A stretch of 64,000 nt of DNA, taken from DASUWK01 sp036378435. GTDB taxonomy: Bacteria > Chloroflexota > Dormibacteria > Dormibacterales > Dormibacteraceae. Under the pieces are notes generated by a model. It worked only from the letters and a program-made list of their open reading frames with translations. It had not been told where the DNA came from and ran no database searches. Positions 36,263 through 45,067 of this stretch are shown here, in pieces. The DNA lies in the NCBI GenBank assembly GCA_036378435.1, contig DASUWK010000058.1, positions 1-64,000 of the forward strand, given 5' to 3'. Within the stretch, counting starts at the first letter, position 1. Each line of letters opens with the position of its first letter. A program made the translations under genes and the position numbers.

Positions 36263-37639
36263 TTAAGCCCCGGCCGCCTCCGAAAACGCAGAGCGCATGA
36301 GCTCCGACAGGGTCGGGTAGGCGTGCATCATCCGGGCCGCCACGCCGACCGGCACGCCGCCCGCCATCATCACGGCCGCCTCGTGGATCATGTCGCCGGC
36401 GGTCTCCGCCACCACCTGGCAGCCGAGCAGCTTGCCGGTAGCGTCGGCGACCACCTTGACGTGCCCGAAGCGCTGGCCGTCGATCTCCGCCTTCTCGGCA
36501 TCGGCGACGCGGGCGAAGCCGACGCGCACGTCGTGACCGGCCTCGCGCGCCTGCTCCTCCGTGATGCCCACCGACGCCACCTCGGGGTCGGTGAAGGTCA
36601 CGCGCGGCACCACGGTCAGGTCAACCTCACCGTCGCCACCGCGGAGAGCGTTGCGGGCGGCCACCTGGCCCATCTCACTGGCCACGTGCGTGAACAGCTG
36701 CCGGCCGACCACGTCGCCGGCGGCCCAGACCCAGGGGGCGGTCGTGCGCAGGTGGGAGTCGACCTTCACTCCGCGCGGCGTCCACTCGACGCCCCCCGCG
36801 TTCAAGCCGAGCGATTCACCATCCAGCACGCGTCCGGTGGCGACCAGGATCTTGTCGGCTTCGATGCTGGCGTCGGACTCGAAGTAGATCCGGTGCGCTC
36901 CATTGGGCGCCGGCTCGACGCTGGTCATCTTGACGCCGGTTCGCACTTCGACACCCTCGTCTTCGAACGCGGCCAGCAGCGCCTCCGCCGCCTCCGGCTC
37001 TTCAGGCGGGAGCAAGCGCTCGGCGGCCTCGAGCAGCGTGACCTGGACGCCGAAGCGAGCGAAGATCTGCGCGAACTCACTGCCGATCGGGCCGGAGCCG
37101 ATCACGGCCATCCGATTGGGCAGGTCTTGCAGCTCGAGGACCTTCTCGTTGTCGCAGTAGCCGCTCTCGCGCAACCCCGGTATCGGCGGCACCGAAGGGT
37201 CGAGCCCGGCGGCGATCAGGACGGCGCCGGCCTCGACCTCCTCGGCGTCTTCACCCTCGCCGAGGCGCACTCGGTGCTCGCCCGTGATGACGGCGCGGCA
37301 GGGGAAGCGAACTTCGACCCCGCCCTCGCGGAACGGTGTCGCGCCGTAGCGCAGCATGTGGTCGCGCACCTGAAAGGCGCGGCCGATCGCACGCCTCCAC
37401 TCGACCTCGCCGGGCGCGCCCATCACGCCGAAGCGCATCGCCTGCCGGCTCTCGTGGACCAGCTTGGCCGTCCGCACCAGCGCCTTGGTCGGGACGCAGC
37501 CATGGTTGGTGCAGGTGCCGCCGAAGTGCATGGCCTCGGCCAGCAGGATGCGGGTGCGGCCGCCGTCCGCCACGCTGAACGCGGCCTCCGAGCCGGCGGC
37601 CCCGCCGCCGATGATCAGCAGATCGTAGGAAGCGGCCAG
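36263..37639 (-). CDS. FAD/NAD(P)-dependent disulfide oxidoreductase (mercuric reductase-like), CTG start
   Basis: Class I pyridine nucleotide-disulfide reductase. The FAD motif IIGGGAAGSEAAF is encoded upstream of the first ATG/GTG/TTG in frame (GTG 37573). Between an in-frame TGA and this motif the only start-like codon is CTG at 37639, with GAGG 7 nt upstream, giving MAASYDLLIIGGG and 458 aa. Redox Cys pair: GGTCTNHGCVPTK. NAD(P) site: VIGSGPIGSEFAQIF. The C-terminal His motif HxHPT of lipoamide dehydrogenase reads HAYPTLSE, so it is not a standard Lpd. Substrate unknown. It follows the bactofilin gene by 22 nt. Confidence 0.85.
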   Translation of the reverse strand: MAASYDLLIIGGGAAGSEAAFSVADGGRTRILLAEAMHFGGTCTNHGCVPTKALVRTAKLVHESRQAMRFGVMGAPGEVEWRRAIGRAFQVRDHMLRYGATPFREGGVEVRFPCRAVITGEHRVRLGEGEDAEEVEAGAVLIAAGLDPSVPPIPGLRESGYCDNEKVLELQDLPNRMAVIGSGPIGSEFAQIFARFGVQVTLLEAAERLLPPEEPEAAEALLAAFEDEGVEVRTGVKMTSVEPAPNGAHRIYFESDASIEADKILVATGRVLDGESLGLNAGGVEWTPRGVKVDSHLRTTAPWVWAAGDVVGRQLFTHVASEMGQVAARNALRGGDGEVDLTVVPRVTFTDPEVASVGITEEQAREAGHDVRVGFARVADAEKAEIDGQRFGHVKVVADATGKLLGCQVVAETAGDMIHEAAVMMAGGVPVGVAARMMHAYPTLSELMRSAFSEAAGA

Positions 37640-37661
37640 GCGCCGGCCTCAGCTGGTCCGG

Positions 37662-38108
37662 CTAGCCCTGGTGCTCGCCTTCGGCGACGACCACGGCCTC
37701 CGCCTCAGACGGCCCCTCGTTGTTCTCCGACTCCTCGGGCGGCGCCGCCTGCATGGAGACGTTGCCGTTCAGAGTGGCTCCATCCTCCACCGAAAGCCGC
37801 GACACCCGGACGTCGCCGTTCAGTGCGCCAGAGCCTGAGAGGGTCAAACGCCGCCTGGCGTTCACGTTCCCCTGAACCTGGCCCTCGATCGTCACGTTCC
37901 TGCCCTCGAGGGTGGCCTTGATGTTGGCGGGGGCGTCCACCTGGATGTCGCCGCTGGCGGAAAGCTCACCTTCGACCGAGCCCTGGACGTGCAGGTCGCC
38001 GGCGATGGTCAGCTTGCCGACGAGGCTGTCCTTGGGTCCGAGGCGCACGTGGTTGGCGCCTCCGTCGAAGCCGTTGTCGTCTTGTCTTCCGCGGTCTCCA
38101 CGGGCCAT
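37662..38108 (-). CDS. Bactofilin
   Basis: Polymer-forming cytoskeletal protein of the bactofilin (DUF583) family. The core is a right-handed beta-helix with repeating hydrophobic/Gly turns (VGKLTIAGDLHVQGSVEGEL, NVTIEGQVQGNVNARRRLTL). N- and C-terminal tails are disordered, and the C-terminal one is Glu-rich. The ATG at 38108 has GAGGAGG 5 nt upstream. 148 aa, normal. It polymerises without nucleotide at the membrane or nucleoid; the cellular role here is unknown. Confidence 0.92.
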   Translation of the reverse strand: MARGDRGRQDDNGFDGGANHVRLGPKDSLVGKLTIAGDLHVQGSVEGELSASGDIQVDAPANIKATLEGRNVTIEGQVQGNVNARRRLTLSGSGALNGDVRVSRLSVEDGATLNGNVSMQAAPPEESENNEGPSEAEAVVVAEGEHQG

Positions 38109-38266
38109 GGTGGCCTCCTCAAGAATCTCGAAATCGGTCTCCAAGCGAGCTCTCCCCAGGTCTCCAGCCGGTGGCGGGCAGAGGCCTCATGTTAGCGCCC
38201 TATGGCTGCGTCGCCGCTCGCGTATTGGGTCGCGCGGCGGGCTGTCAGACATAAGCTGACACGACC

Positions 38267-39124
38267 GTGGACGCGCGTCCCCAGAGCGATCCGATCGAGG
38301 TCTCGGTCGAGCACACGATCGACTTTTTCGACGAGTTCGCGCCCGCTTACGAAGAGTGGGCGAGCGGCCTGCACCGGAAGGTTGCGGCCCGTGTCGTGGA
38401 GGTGGCGGCCCCCAAGCGGGGCGAGGCCGCCCTCGATGTGGGCACGGGCACCGGACTGGTCGCGCGCGGGGTCGCGGCCAAGGTGGGCAACAAGGGCTCG
38501 GTCATCGGCATCGACGTGTCGCCGGGCATGCTCAGCCTGGCTCACGAGCTGTCGGCGGGCGTCACCAACCTCACCTTCCTGCTCCAGCCGGCGGAGGTGC
38601 TGGTATTCAAGGACGGCAGCTTCGACCTGGTCACGCTGTCCGAGGTCCTCACCTTCCTGCTGGATCCGCCGCACGCTTTGAGCGAGATCCGCCGCGTCCT
38701 TCGCCCGGCCGGACGCCTCGTGCTGTCGCTGCACCGCCGCAGCCTCGGCACCGAGGCCCAGGATGCCTTCTTCGTGGTCCTCGACCGGTTCGCCCGCCGA
38801 CATTTCCTGAACGTGCCGCGCCTGCCTGCCGAGCGGGCGGCCTGGGGCGAGCCGAGCATCTTGCCCGAGATCCTGGGCGCCGCCGGGCTCGAGCTGGCCA
38901 GCACCACCCAGCTCGTCACTGGAGGGCGCGCGCGGTCGCCGCGCGAGTGGACCAGCCTGATGGCCGGGTCGGGGCCCTTGCCGCACACGCTCATCTCGGT
39001 GCTGGGCCCGCGTCTTCGAGCTGAGTTCGAAGGCGAGCTGGACCTGGAGATGGCCCAGCTGGGCGATGACGCGTGGCGCTACCACCACGCCTTCACCGTC
39101 GCGGAAGCCCGGCCTTCCTTATAG
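38267..39124 (+). CDS. Class I SAM-dependent methyltransferase (UbiE-like)
   Basis: 285-aa soluble methyltransferase. SAM motif I is ALDVGTGTGLVARGVA, followed by VIGIDVSPGMLSLA (motif post-I) and SFDLVTLSEVLTFLLDPPHA (motif II region). Resembles UbiE/Coq5 or other small-molecule methyltransferases; the substrate cannot be assigned. GTG start with TAAGCT 9 nt upstream, suggesting a leaderless mRNA. It is divergent from bactofilin. Confidence 0.85.
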   Translation: MDARPQSDPIEVSVEHTIDFFDEFAPAYEEWASGLHRKVAARVVEVAAPKRGEAALDVGTGTGLVARGVAAKVGNKGSVIGIDVSPGMLSLAHELSAGVTNLTFLLQPAEVLVFKDGSFDLVTLSEVLTFLLDPPHALSEIRRVLRPAGRLVLSLHRRSLGTEAQDAFFVVLDRFARRHFLNVPRLPAERAAWGEPSILPEILGAAGLELASTTQLVTGGRARSPREWTSLMAGSGPLPHTLISVLGPRLRAEFEGELDLEMAQLGDDAWRYHHAFTVAEARPSL

Positions 39125-39156
39125 CAACAATATCAGTTAAAATCCCTGCAGACGTC

Positions 39157-40047
39157 ATGAGTACGCATGGAAAGCCTCCCCACGGGGAGGAAGTCGACGA
39201 CGGCATCTTTTTTGGTGTTCTCGACGACGCGATCGGCGCGCTGGAGGAGGCCAAGATTCCCGCCGCCCTGATGGGCGGCATCGCCTCGGCCGCTCTCGGC
39301 CGCCACCGCTGGACGCACGACATCGATTTCTTCGTCCGGCCGGAGGACGCGCGACCTGCCCTGAACGCGTTGGAGAGACACGGGTTCGCCACCGAGGAGA
39401 CCGACCAGGCCTGGCTCTACAAGGGCTTCAAGGAGGACATCCTGGTCGACATCATCTTCTCGGCGAAGGGCGGCATCCGATTCGACGAGGAGGTGGAGTC
39501 GCACGTCCGCTCCACCGAGTTCCGCGGGCGGCGTTTGAAGGTCGTGGCGCCCGAAGACCTGGTCGTCATGAAGGCGATCGCGCACGAGGAGCACACGCCG
39601 CGTCATTGGCATGACGCACTCGCGCTCCTGGCCGGCGAGGACTTCGATTGGAACTACGTCGTGCAGCGGTCGCGTTACGGCCGTCGCCGCGTTCTCGCGC
39701 TGCTGATCTACGCGCAGGCCAACGGAGTCGAGATCCCGGACGACCCGATTCGCTCGCTGTTCACCGCGGTGTACGAGCCGGGTAGTGAGCGGCCGCGACC
39801 GCGTCATGACCTGGTCGCGCGAGTGCGCGAGGCCGTCGCCAGCGATCCGCGCGCGTCAGAGCTCGACATCCACGTCACGGTCGCCGGCCGCAAGATCTTC
39901 CTGACCGGCACGGTGATCACGCCCGAGCGCCGCGACGCCGTCGGCCAGGTCGCCAAAGAGGCCTTGCCCGACCACGAGGTCGAGAACTTGATCCAGGTGA
40001 TCGACTTCGAGCAGGCCGGGGCGCGTCCCGGTCCGCGGTCTGGATAA
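39157..40047 (+). CDS. Nucleotidyltransferase-like domain fused to a BON domain
   Basis: 296 aa. Residues 20-150 are a MNT/AbiEii-like nucleotidyltransferase: MGGIASAALGRHRWTHDIDF with Asp55 and Asp57 as the DxD pair and a third acidic residue in LVDII (Asp98). Residues 217-282 form a BON domain (LVARVREAVASDPRASELDI, IFLTGTVITPERRDAVGQVA), usually a phospholipid or envelope-associated module. This combination is unusual. The ATG at 39157 is preceded by TAAAAT (39138-39143). No antitoxin-like partner gene is adjacent. Confidence 0.75.
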   Translation: MSTHGKPPHGEEVDDGIFFGVLDDAIGALEEAKIPAALMGGIASAALGRHRWTHDIDFFVRPEDARPALNALERHGFATEETDQAWLYKGFKEDILVDIIFSAKGGIRFDEEVESHVRSTEFRGRRLKVVAPEDLVVMKAIAHEEHTPRHWHDALALLAGEDFDWNYVVQRSRYGRRRVLALLIYAQANGVEIPDDPIRSLFTAVYEPGSERPRPRHDLVARVREAVASDPRASELDIHVTVAGRKIFLTGTVITPERRDAVGQVAKEALPDHEVENLIQVIDFEQAGARPGPRSG

Positions 40048-40057
40048 TCCCTAGGCG

Positions 40058-40816
40058 ATGAGGATCGCCGCCGTCGGCGACGTTCACTTCGCCCAGGACT
40101 CCGCCGGCCGGCTGCGCCCGCTCCTCGAGCGGCTGCCCGAAGAGGCTGAAGCGCTCCTGATCGCCGGCGACCTGACCAAGACGGGCGAGGCGGCCGAGGC
40201 CGCCGTCCTCGGTGCGGAGCTCCGACAGCTGCCTTACCCGGTTGTCGTCGTTCTCGGAAACCACGACTGGCACCGCGGCCAGGAGAAGGCCATCCGGACA
40301 GTGCTGGAGCAGTCCGACGTGATCGTGCTCGACGGCGAGAACGTCGTTCTCGACCTGCCCTCGGGCCGGTTGGGCGTCGCCGGCTGCAAGGGTTTCGGCG
40401 GCGGTTTCGCGGGCGCCTGCGCGACGGAGTTCGGCGAGCCCGAGATGAAGATGTTCGTGGGGCGAACCCGGCGGGAGGCTGCGCGACTCGAAGCGGCGCT
40501 GGCCGGGCTCGGCTCCGAGAGGAAGGTCGCGCTGCTGCACTACTCGCCGGTCCAGGAGACCCTGATGGGCGAGCGCCTCGAGATCCACCCTTTCATGGGT
40601 TCCTACCTGCTGGCCGAGGCCCTGGACCGAATCGGCTGCGACCTCGTGATCCACGGTCACGCCCACAACGGCAGCGAGTACGGTCAGACCGCCGGCGGGA
40701 TCGACGTCTACAACGTCGCCATGCCTCTGATCCGCCGCGCCTTTCGCGTCTTCGACGTCGAAGACGCGGCGCTCACGTCCGCGTCCGCGCCGGCCGGGCT
40801 AACCGTTCCCGGCTAG
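40058..40816 (+). CDS. Metallophosphoesterase (calcineurin-like)
   Basis: 252 aa with all the usual metal motifs: GDVH (DxH), GDLTKTG, VVLGNHDWH, LLHYSPV and VIHGHAHNG. Likely a phosphodiesterase or phosphatase of unknown substrate. The ATG has GATAAT 9 nt upstream. It ends in an 18-bp convergent overlap with the GH13 gene. Contrast the degenerate family member at 24.1-25.0 kb. Confidence 0.88.
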   Translation: MRIAAVGDVHFAQDSAGRLRPLLERLPEEAEALLIAGDLTKTGEAAEAAVLGAELRQLPYPVVVVLGNHDWHRGQEKAIRTVLEQSDVIVLDGENVVLDLPSGRLGVAGCKGFGGGFAGACATEFGEPEMKMFVGRTRREAARLEAALAGLGSERKVALLHYSPVQETLMGERLEIHPFMGSYLLAEALDRIGCDLVIHGHAHNGSEYGQTAGGIDVYNVAMPLIRRAFRVFDVEDAALTSASAPAGLTVPG

Positions 40817-42319
40817 CAAGACCCCTTCCGCCGGGCCCAAGTGGCCGTCGAACTCCGTGCCGTCACGGCGACGATCGGTTCCGACCAGCACCCGCCCGCC
40901 GAGCCTCAGCTGCCCGTCTTCCGAGCCGAGATTGAGGGCGATCACGTATTCACCTCGTCGCCAGGCCCAGCATCCGGGCGGCGCGGGGAGCACTGCGTAC
41001 GCCTTGTCCGCGAATCGACGGCGGAGCTCGATGAGATCGCGGACGAACCACAGCGTCGAGCCCCGATCCCCGAGCTGGTCGGCGACGTTGCACGCCTCGA
41101 AATCGCCGAATGGCAGCCACGGTCCCGCGTTCGCGGAAGTGAACCCCGCCCCAGCCGCGCCCGTCCACTGCATCGGCGTCCGCGCGATATCGCGAGGCAC
41201 CCGCGCCGGGTCGAGGACCCGCTCGGGCGGAATCACGCCATCCTGCATCCCGATCTCGTCGCCCTGATAGAGGAACGGCGTGCCCCGCAGCGTCAGCAGC
41301 AGCATCAGCGCGCAGCGCGTCAACGCTCCGGAGCCGTGCGCCCAGCGGGTCGGGAAGCGGCTGACATCGTGGTTGGAGGCCGTCCAGACGGGCCACGCGA
41401 ACGAAGGCAGCACCGCTTCGGTCTGCTCCACGATCGCCGACAGCTCCGCGGCATCCAGGCCGGCATGGAGGAACCGGAAGTTGAAGGCGAGGTGCAGCTC
41501 GTCGCCGGAGCCGTAGTACGGCGCCAGCTGGCCCACGTCCAACACGTACGTCTCGCCGACCAGGACCGGCTCCGGGTCGAACTCGCCGCAGATGCGCCGC
41601 CAGCGCTTGAGAACGTCGTGCACCTCGGGTTGGTTGGCGGTGTGCACCGGCTTCCATCCGCGCCGCCGGATGTACGGATGGTCCGTCTCGTCCGCGGGCG
41701 GGTTGTCGCGCAGCTCGCGGTCCTTGACGATCAGATGGGCGGTGTCGATCCGAACCCCGGCGACGCCCCGCGCGAACCAGTAGCGGAGGATGTCGTCGAA
41801 CTCCGCGCGCACCTCTTCGTTCCACCAATCGAGATCCGGCTGCTCAGACAGGAACTGGTGGAGGTACATCTGCCCGGTGCGCTCGTCGAGCGTCCAAGCG
41901 GGTCCACCGAATGCCGACCGCCAGTTGTTCGGCGGCTCCCCGCCCGGCCCGGGCGGCCGCCAGACGTACCAATCTCGGTGCTGGGTGAACCAGGGGTGCT
42001 GGTCGCTGGTGTGGTTGGGCACGAGGTCCAGCAGCACGCGGATACCGCGCGCCGCGGCCTCCTGGATGAGCGCGTCGAGATCGGCGAGGCTCCCCAGGTC
42101 GGGGTGGACGCCGCGGTAGTCGGCAACGTCGTAGCCCCAATCCTTGTTCGGCGAGGGAAAGGTCGGCGAGAGCCAGATGCCGTCCACGCCGAGCCAGGCG
42201 AGGTGGTCGAGCCGTGCCCTGATGCCGTTGAGATCCCCGACGCCGTCGCCGTCCGAGTCCATGTACGACCGCGGATAGACCTGGTAGAGGACGCCTTCGC
42301 GCCACCAGGCGCCGCTCAA
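40799..42319 (-). CDS. GH13 alpha-glucosidase (oligo-1,6-glucosidase type)
   Basis: 506-aa intracellular glycosidase of the alpha-amylase superfamily. Conserved regions: DLVPNHTSDQHPWF (region I), GVRIDTAHL (region II, nucleophile Asp), VGETYV (region III, acid/base Glu) and ASNHDVSRF (region IV). The N-terminal VLYQVYPRSYMDSDGDGVGD is typical of GH13 oligoglucosidases or trehalose-related hydrolases. I chose the TTG at 42319 because it forms a TTGA overlap with the stop of the LLM gene and begins just before the conserved core. Confidence 0.9.
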   Translation of the reverse strand: MSGAWWREGVLYQVYPRSYMDSDGDGVGDLNGIRARLDHLAWLGVDGIWLSPTFPSPNKDWGYDVADYRGVHPDLGSLADLDALIQEAAARGIRVLLDLVPNHTSDQHPWFTQHRDWYVWRPPGPGGEPPNNWRSAFGGPAWTLDERTGQMYLHQFLSEQPDLDWWNEEVRAEFDDILRYWFARGVAGVRIDTAHLIVKDRELRDNPPADETDHPYIRRRGWKPVHTANQPEVHDVLKRWRRICGEFDPEPVLVGETYVLDVGQLAPYYGSGDELHLAFNFRFLHAGLDAAELSAIVEQTEAVLPSFAWPVWTASNHDVSRFPTRWAHGSGALTRCALMLLLTLRGTPFLYQGDEIGMQDGVIPPERVLDPARVPRDIARTPMQWTGAAGAGFTSANAGPWLPFGDFEACNVADQLGDRGSTLWFVRDLIELRRRFADKAYAVLPAPPGCWAWRRGEYVIALNLGSEDGQLRLGGRVLVGTDRRRDGTEFDGHLGPAEGVLLAGNG

Positions 42320-43095
42320 GCCTGCAGCCCGGCTCCCGATTCGGCGAGCTCCAGGACGCGCTGCGCCACAGAGAGGTCGTAGGGCGGCGGCGTGGAGACG
42401 ATCAAGTGCTGGCAGCCCGCGTCGACCATCGAGCGCACCGCGTCGAGGTCGGGCAGCCGCATGTTGGCCGAACGCTCGATCTCGCCTGGCTCTCGCCCGA
42501 CCTTCTCGCACCAGCTGTCGAGAACCTTCAGCTTCCGGCGGTAGTTGGACGCCGGCCCGAAGGCGTTCCACATGTCGGCGTACTGGGCCACGAGCCTCAG
42601 CGTGAATTTCTCACCGCCGCCTCCGATGCAGATCGGCAGGCGGCCGATGGGCCTCGGATGCAGCTTCTCCAGGCGGGCCTTGATCCGGCCGAGGTCGTGC
42701 TCCAATCTCCGCAGCCGATCGCCCGGCGTGCCGAATTCGTAGCCGTACTCGACGAAGTCCCGCTCGAACCAGCCGGCGCCGATGCCGAGCACGGCGCGGC
42801 CGCCGCTCAGGTGGTCGGCGGTGACGACAGCGTGCGCGTAGAGGTCCGGGTTGCGGTAAGTCGCGCACGCGACCATCAGCCCGACGGTCGCCTGCTGCGT
42901 CTCCACGGCCATCGCCGACAGCAGGGAGACGCCTTCGAAGTGGTTGCCGTTCGGGTTGCCCTGCAGCGGGAAGAAGTGGTCCCAGGTCCAGATGCTGTCC
43001 AGCCCCATTGAGTCCGCTTCGCGCCACGCGCGGCGCAGGTCGTCGAGCGAGGCGTGCATCGGCTGTAGGGAGACTCCCACCTTGAAATGCCTCAC
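42316..43095 (-). CDS. LLM-class F420-dependent oxidoreductase
   Basis: 259-aa luciferase-like monooxygenase-fold protein. Segments DSIWTWDHFFPLQGNPNG, GRAVLGIGAGWFERDFVEYG and LPICIGGGGEKFTLRLVAQY are typical of the F420-dependent subgroup in high-GC bacteria. Substrate unknown. GTG start with TAAGAT 6 nt upstream. Upstream partner of the GH13 gene (4-bp overlap), although no functional link is evident. Confidence 0.85.
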   Translation of the reverse strand: MRHFKVGVSLQPMHASLDDLRRAWREADSMGLDSIWTWDHFFPLQGNPNGNHFEGVSLLSAMAVETQQATVGLMVACATYRNPDLYAHAVVTADHLSGGRAVLGIGAGWFERDFVEYGYEFGTPGDRLRRLEHDLGRIKARLEKLHPRPIGRLPICIGGGGEKFTLRLVAQYADMWNAFGPASNYRRKLKVLDSWCEKVGREPGEIERSANMRLPDLDAVRSMVDAGCQHLIVSTPPPYDLSVAQRVLELAESGAGLQA

Positions 43096-43143
43096 CCCGC
43101 GATCTTATGAGGGGCCGCGGCCCGGCCGCGGCCCCATCGATGG

Positions 43144-44007
43144 TTACGAGGTCTGCGCAGCCTCCACGACGGTGCTGCGGTCCTTGTGCTGCTCTTCGTA
43201 TTCGCGAACGCGTTCCTTACGGCTCGCAGGCAGCTGCTGGACCTTGTCGGCGATCTCAGCCGCCGGTTGCTCGTCGTAGCCGCTCCAGGGCTCGCGCCTG
43301 GCCGGGGCGCTGGTCGCGGCAACCGCGCGGCGTGTGGCCTTGCGGGCCGTCCGAGCCGTGCTCTTGGTGGTCCGCGTCGCCGTCGTCGTCGCCCGCGTCG
43401 TCGCGCGGCGCGTCGTGCGTCGCGCTCGCCTCACGGTGGAGCGTGCCTTGTCGGCCGCCCCGACGGTCCTGACGTTCACGGTATGGCGGCCGCGAATCTC
43501 GGCCGCGGCGACCATCGTCGACAGCTGTGGAATGTGCTCCAGGAGGCGCTGCAGGAACGCCTCCTCGTCCTGGCGAATCCTGGCGGCCACCTCCGCGGTC
43601 TCAAGGTCGCCGGCATCGATGGCCAGCGATTCGAGCGCCATGTAGGTCGCGATCTCCAGCGCCTCGGTGGCGCATTCGTCCTTGGCGTTCTTCAAGAGCT
43701 TCTCCTCGACGCTCATCCCGCGAAGAATGTCCACCGGCATCTTGCCGAGCGCCATCACCTGTCCCGCGATGGTCTCTGCCAGCCCGATGCCGAGGGCGAG
43801 CGGGTTGAAGCTCGTGCCCAAACGGCCGATGCGCTCTCGCACCAGCTGGGCGTGGCGCCGGGTCGTCCGCAGATGCTCTTCGAGGTCGTCTCGATACGAC
43901 CCGCGCGGGGTCATCGCGATGTGGGCCCGCAAAGTTGAGACCAAGGCCTGCTCGGTCGCCTGCGCCTCGTTCAGATACTGCAGCAGTTTGTCGTTAGCGG
44001 TGCTCAC
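43144..44007 (-). CDS. Ferritin-like (DUF892-type) protein with histone-like basic tail
   Basis: 287 aa. Residues 1-165 are a helical bundle with ferritin-like/DUF892 features (LLQYLNEAQATEQALVSTLR, EEHLRTTRRHAQLVRERI, ECATEALEIATYMALESLAI). Residues about 185-240 are an Arg/Thr/Ala-rich low-complexity tail (VRRARRTTRRATTRATTTAT), much like histone H1 or HupB tails. A short conserved-looking end follows (EIADKVQQLPASRKERVREY). The GTG at 44007 is preceded by GAGGAGG. I infer a DNA-coating, stress or iron-related protein; the bundle's metal ligands are not certain. Confidence 0.75.
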   Translation of the reverse strand: MSTANDKLLQYLNEAQATEQALVSTLRAHIAMTPRGSYRDDLEEHLRTTRRHAQLVRERIGRLGTSFNPLALGIGLAETIAGQVMALGKMPVDILRGMSVEEKLLKNAKDECATEALEIATYMALESLAIDAGDLETAEVAARIRQDEEAFLQRLLEHIPQLSTMVAAAEIRGRHTVNVRTVGAADKARSTVRRARRTTRRATTRATTTATRTTKSTARTARKATRRAVAATSAPARREPWSGYDEQPAAEIADKVQQLPASRKERVREYEEQHKDRSTVVEAAQTS

Positions 44008-44140
44008 GTTCACCTCCTCGACGCGTGGGCGCCGTGAATCATCCGGCTTGGAATGTGATAGCAGCGCTATCAATTCCCACCTTACCGAGGCGGCACCATC
44101 CCGTGCAGCCACGGGACGCGCTCCCCGCACGCAACTGGAA

Positions 44141-45067
44141 TCAGTCGAGGTCTTTTGGCAGCTTCTGCTTGAGCTTGGTAACCGAGGCGAAGAGGTCGCC
44201 TTGCTTGTCGACGCGATCGAGCACGGCCTCAGCCTCGAAGACGAGGTCGGCCGGATCGCCCGAATTGAGGCAGCTCTCCACCTCGTCCCAGGTCACGGGC
44301 GTCGAAACCGTCGGGTGGGCTCGCGCGCGCAGCGAGTAGACGTTGATCGTCGTCTTCATGCGGTCGTTTTGCGACCAGTCGATGAACACCTTGTTGGGAC
44401 GCACCGCTTTCTCCATGCGCGCCACGACGTTGTCCGGGTGGTCGCGGGTCATGATGTCCGCCACCTGGCGGGAGAGGCGCTTGGTGTCCTCGTAACCGAC
44501 CCCGGAGGTGTTCAGCGGAACGTAAAGCTGCAGGCCCTTGGAGCCTGACGTCTTGGCGAAGCATTCGAGCCCGTGCGAGCGCAGCAGCTCGCGCACCCAG
44601 AGGGCGACCTGGCAGCACTCGACGATCGTGGCGGGCGGGCCGGGATCGAAGTCGAAGACCATCGTCGTGGGGTTGTCCATCGCTTTCCCGCCCTGCGACA
44701 TCGAGGTGTGCAGCTCGATCGTCGCGAGATTGGCAAGAAAGACGAGGGAAGGCAGGTCGTTGGCCGTGCAGAAGTCCATGAACCGGTTGTTGCCGCCGCT
44801 CCAGACCTGCGTCGTCTTAAACCAGTCCGGCCGGTGCTTCGGACAGTTCTTCTCGTAGAAGAACATCTGGTCGACTCCGTTCGGATAGCGCTTCAGCGTG
44901 ATCGGCCGATCCTTCAAATGCGGCAGCAGCGCCGGCGCGATGCGGGTGTAGTAGTCGATGACTTGCGCCTTGCGAAACCCGGTCTCGGGATAGAGAACCT
45001 TGTCCAGGTTCGAGAGCTTGAGCTTGCGGTTTCCGACCGCGACCTCGACCGTCGTTGATGCCGCCAT
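44141..45067 (-). CDS. LigD-type DNA polymerase/primase domain protein
   Basis: 308-aa stand-alone polymerase domain of bacterial NHEJ LigD (archaeo-eukaryotic primase fold). Hallmarks: LSNLDKVLYPETGF, HRPDWFKTTQVW, the catalytic DxD in MVFDFDPGPPAT, and KTSGSKGLQLYVPL. It adds nucleotides at broken DNA ends. Its ATG shares one base with the stop of the ligase gene, so the two are translated together as a split LigD. No Ku gene is in the window. Confidence 0.92.
   Translation of the reverse strand: MAASTTVEVAVGNRKLKLSNLDKVLYPETGFRKAQVIDYYTRIAPALLPHLKDRPITLKRYPNGVDQMFFYEKNCPKHRPDWFKTTQVWSGGNNRFMDFCTANDLPSLVFLANLATIELHTSMSQGGKAMDNPTTMVFDFDPGPPATIVECCQVALWVRELLRSHGLECFAKTSGSKGLQLYVPLNTSGVGYEDTKRLSRQVADIMTRDHPDNVVARMEKAVRPNKVFIDWSQNDRMKTTINVYSLRARAHPTVSTPVTWDEVESCLNSGDPADLVFEAEAVLDRVDKQGDLFASVTKLKQKLPKDLD

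Noticed and set aside
36323..37921. 532-codon plus-strand frame
   Set aside because: Shadow of the flavin disulfide reductase; His/Arg/Gly-rich, no domain.
39157..40047. Toxin-antitoxin (AbiE-type) system
   Set aside because: No antitoxin-like neighbour; flanked by a methyltransferase and a phosphoesterase with ordinary spacing.
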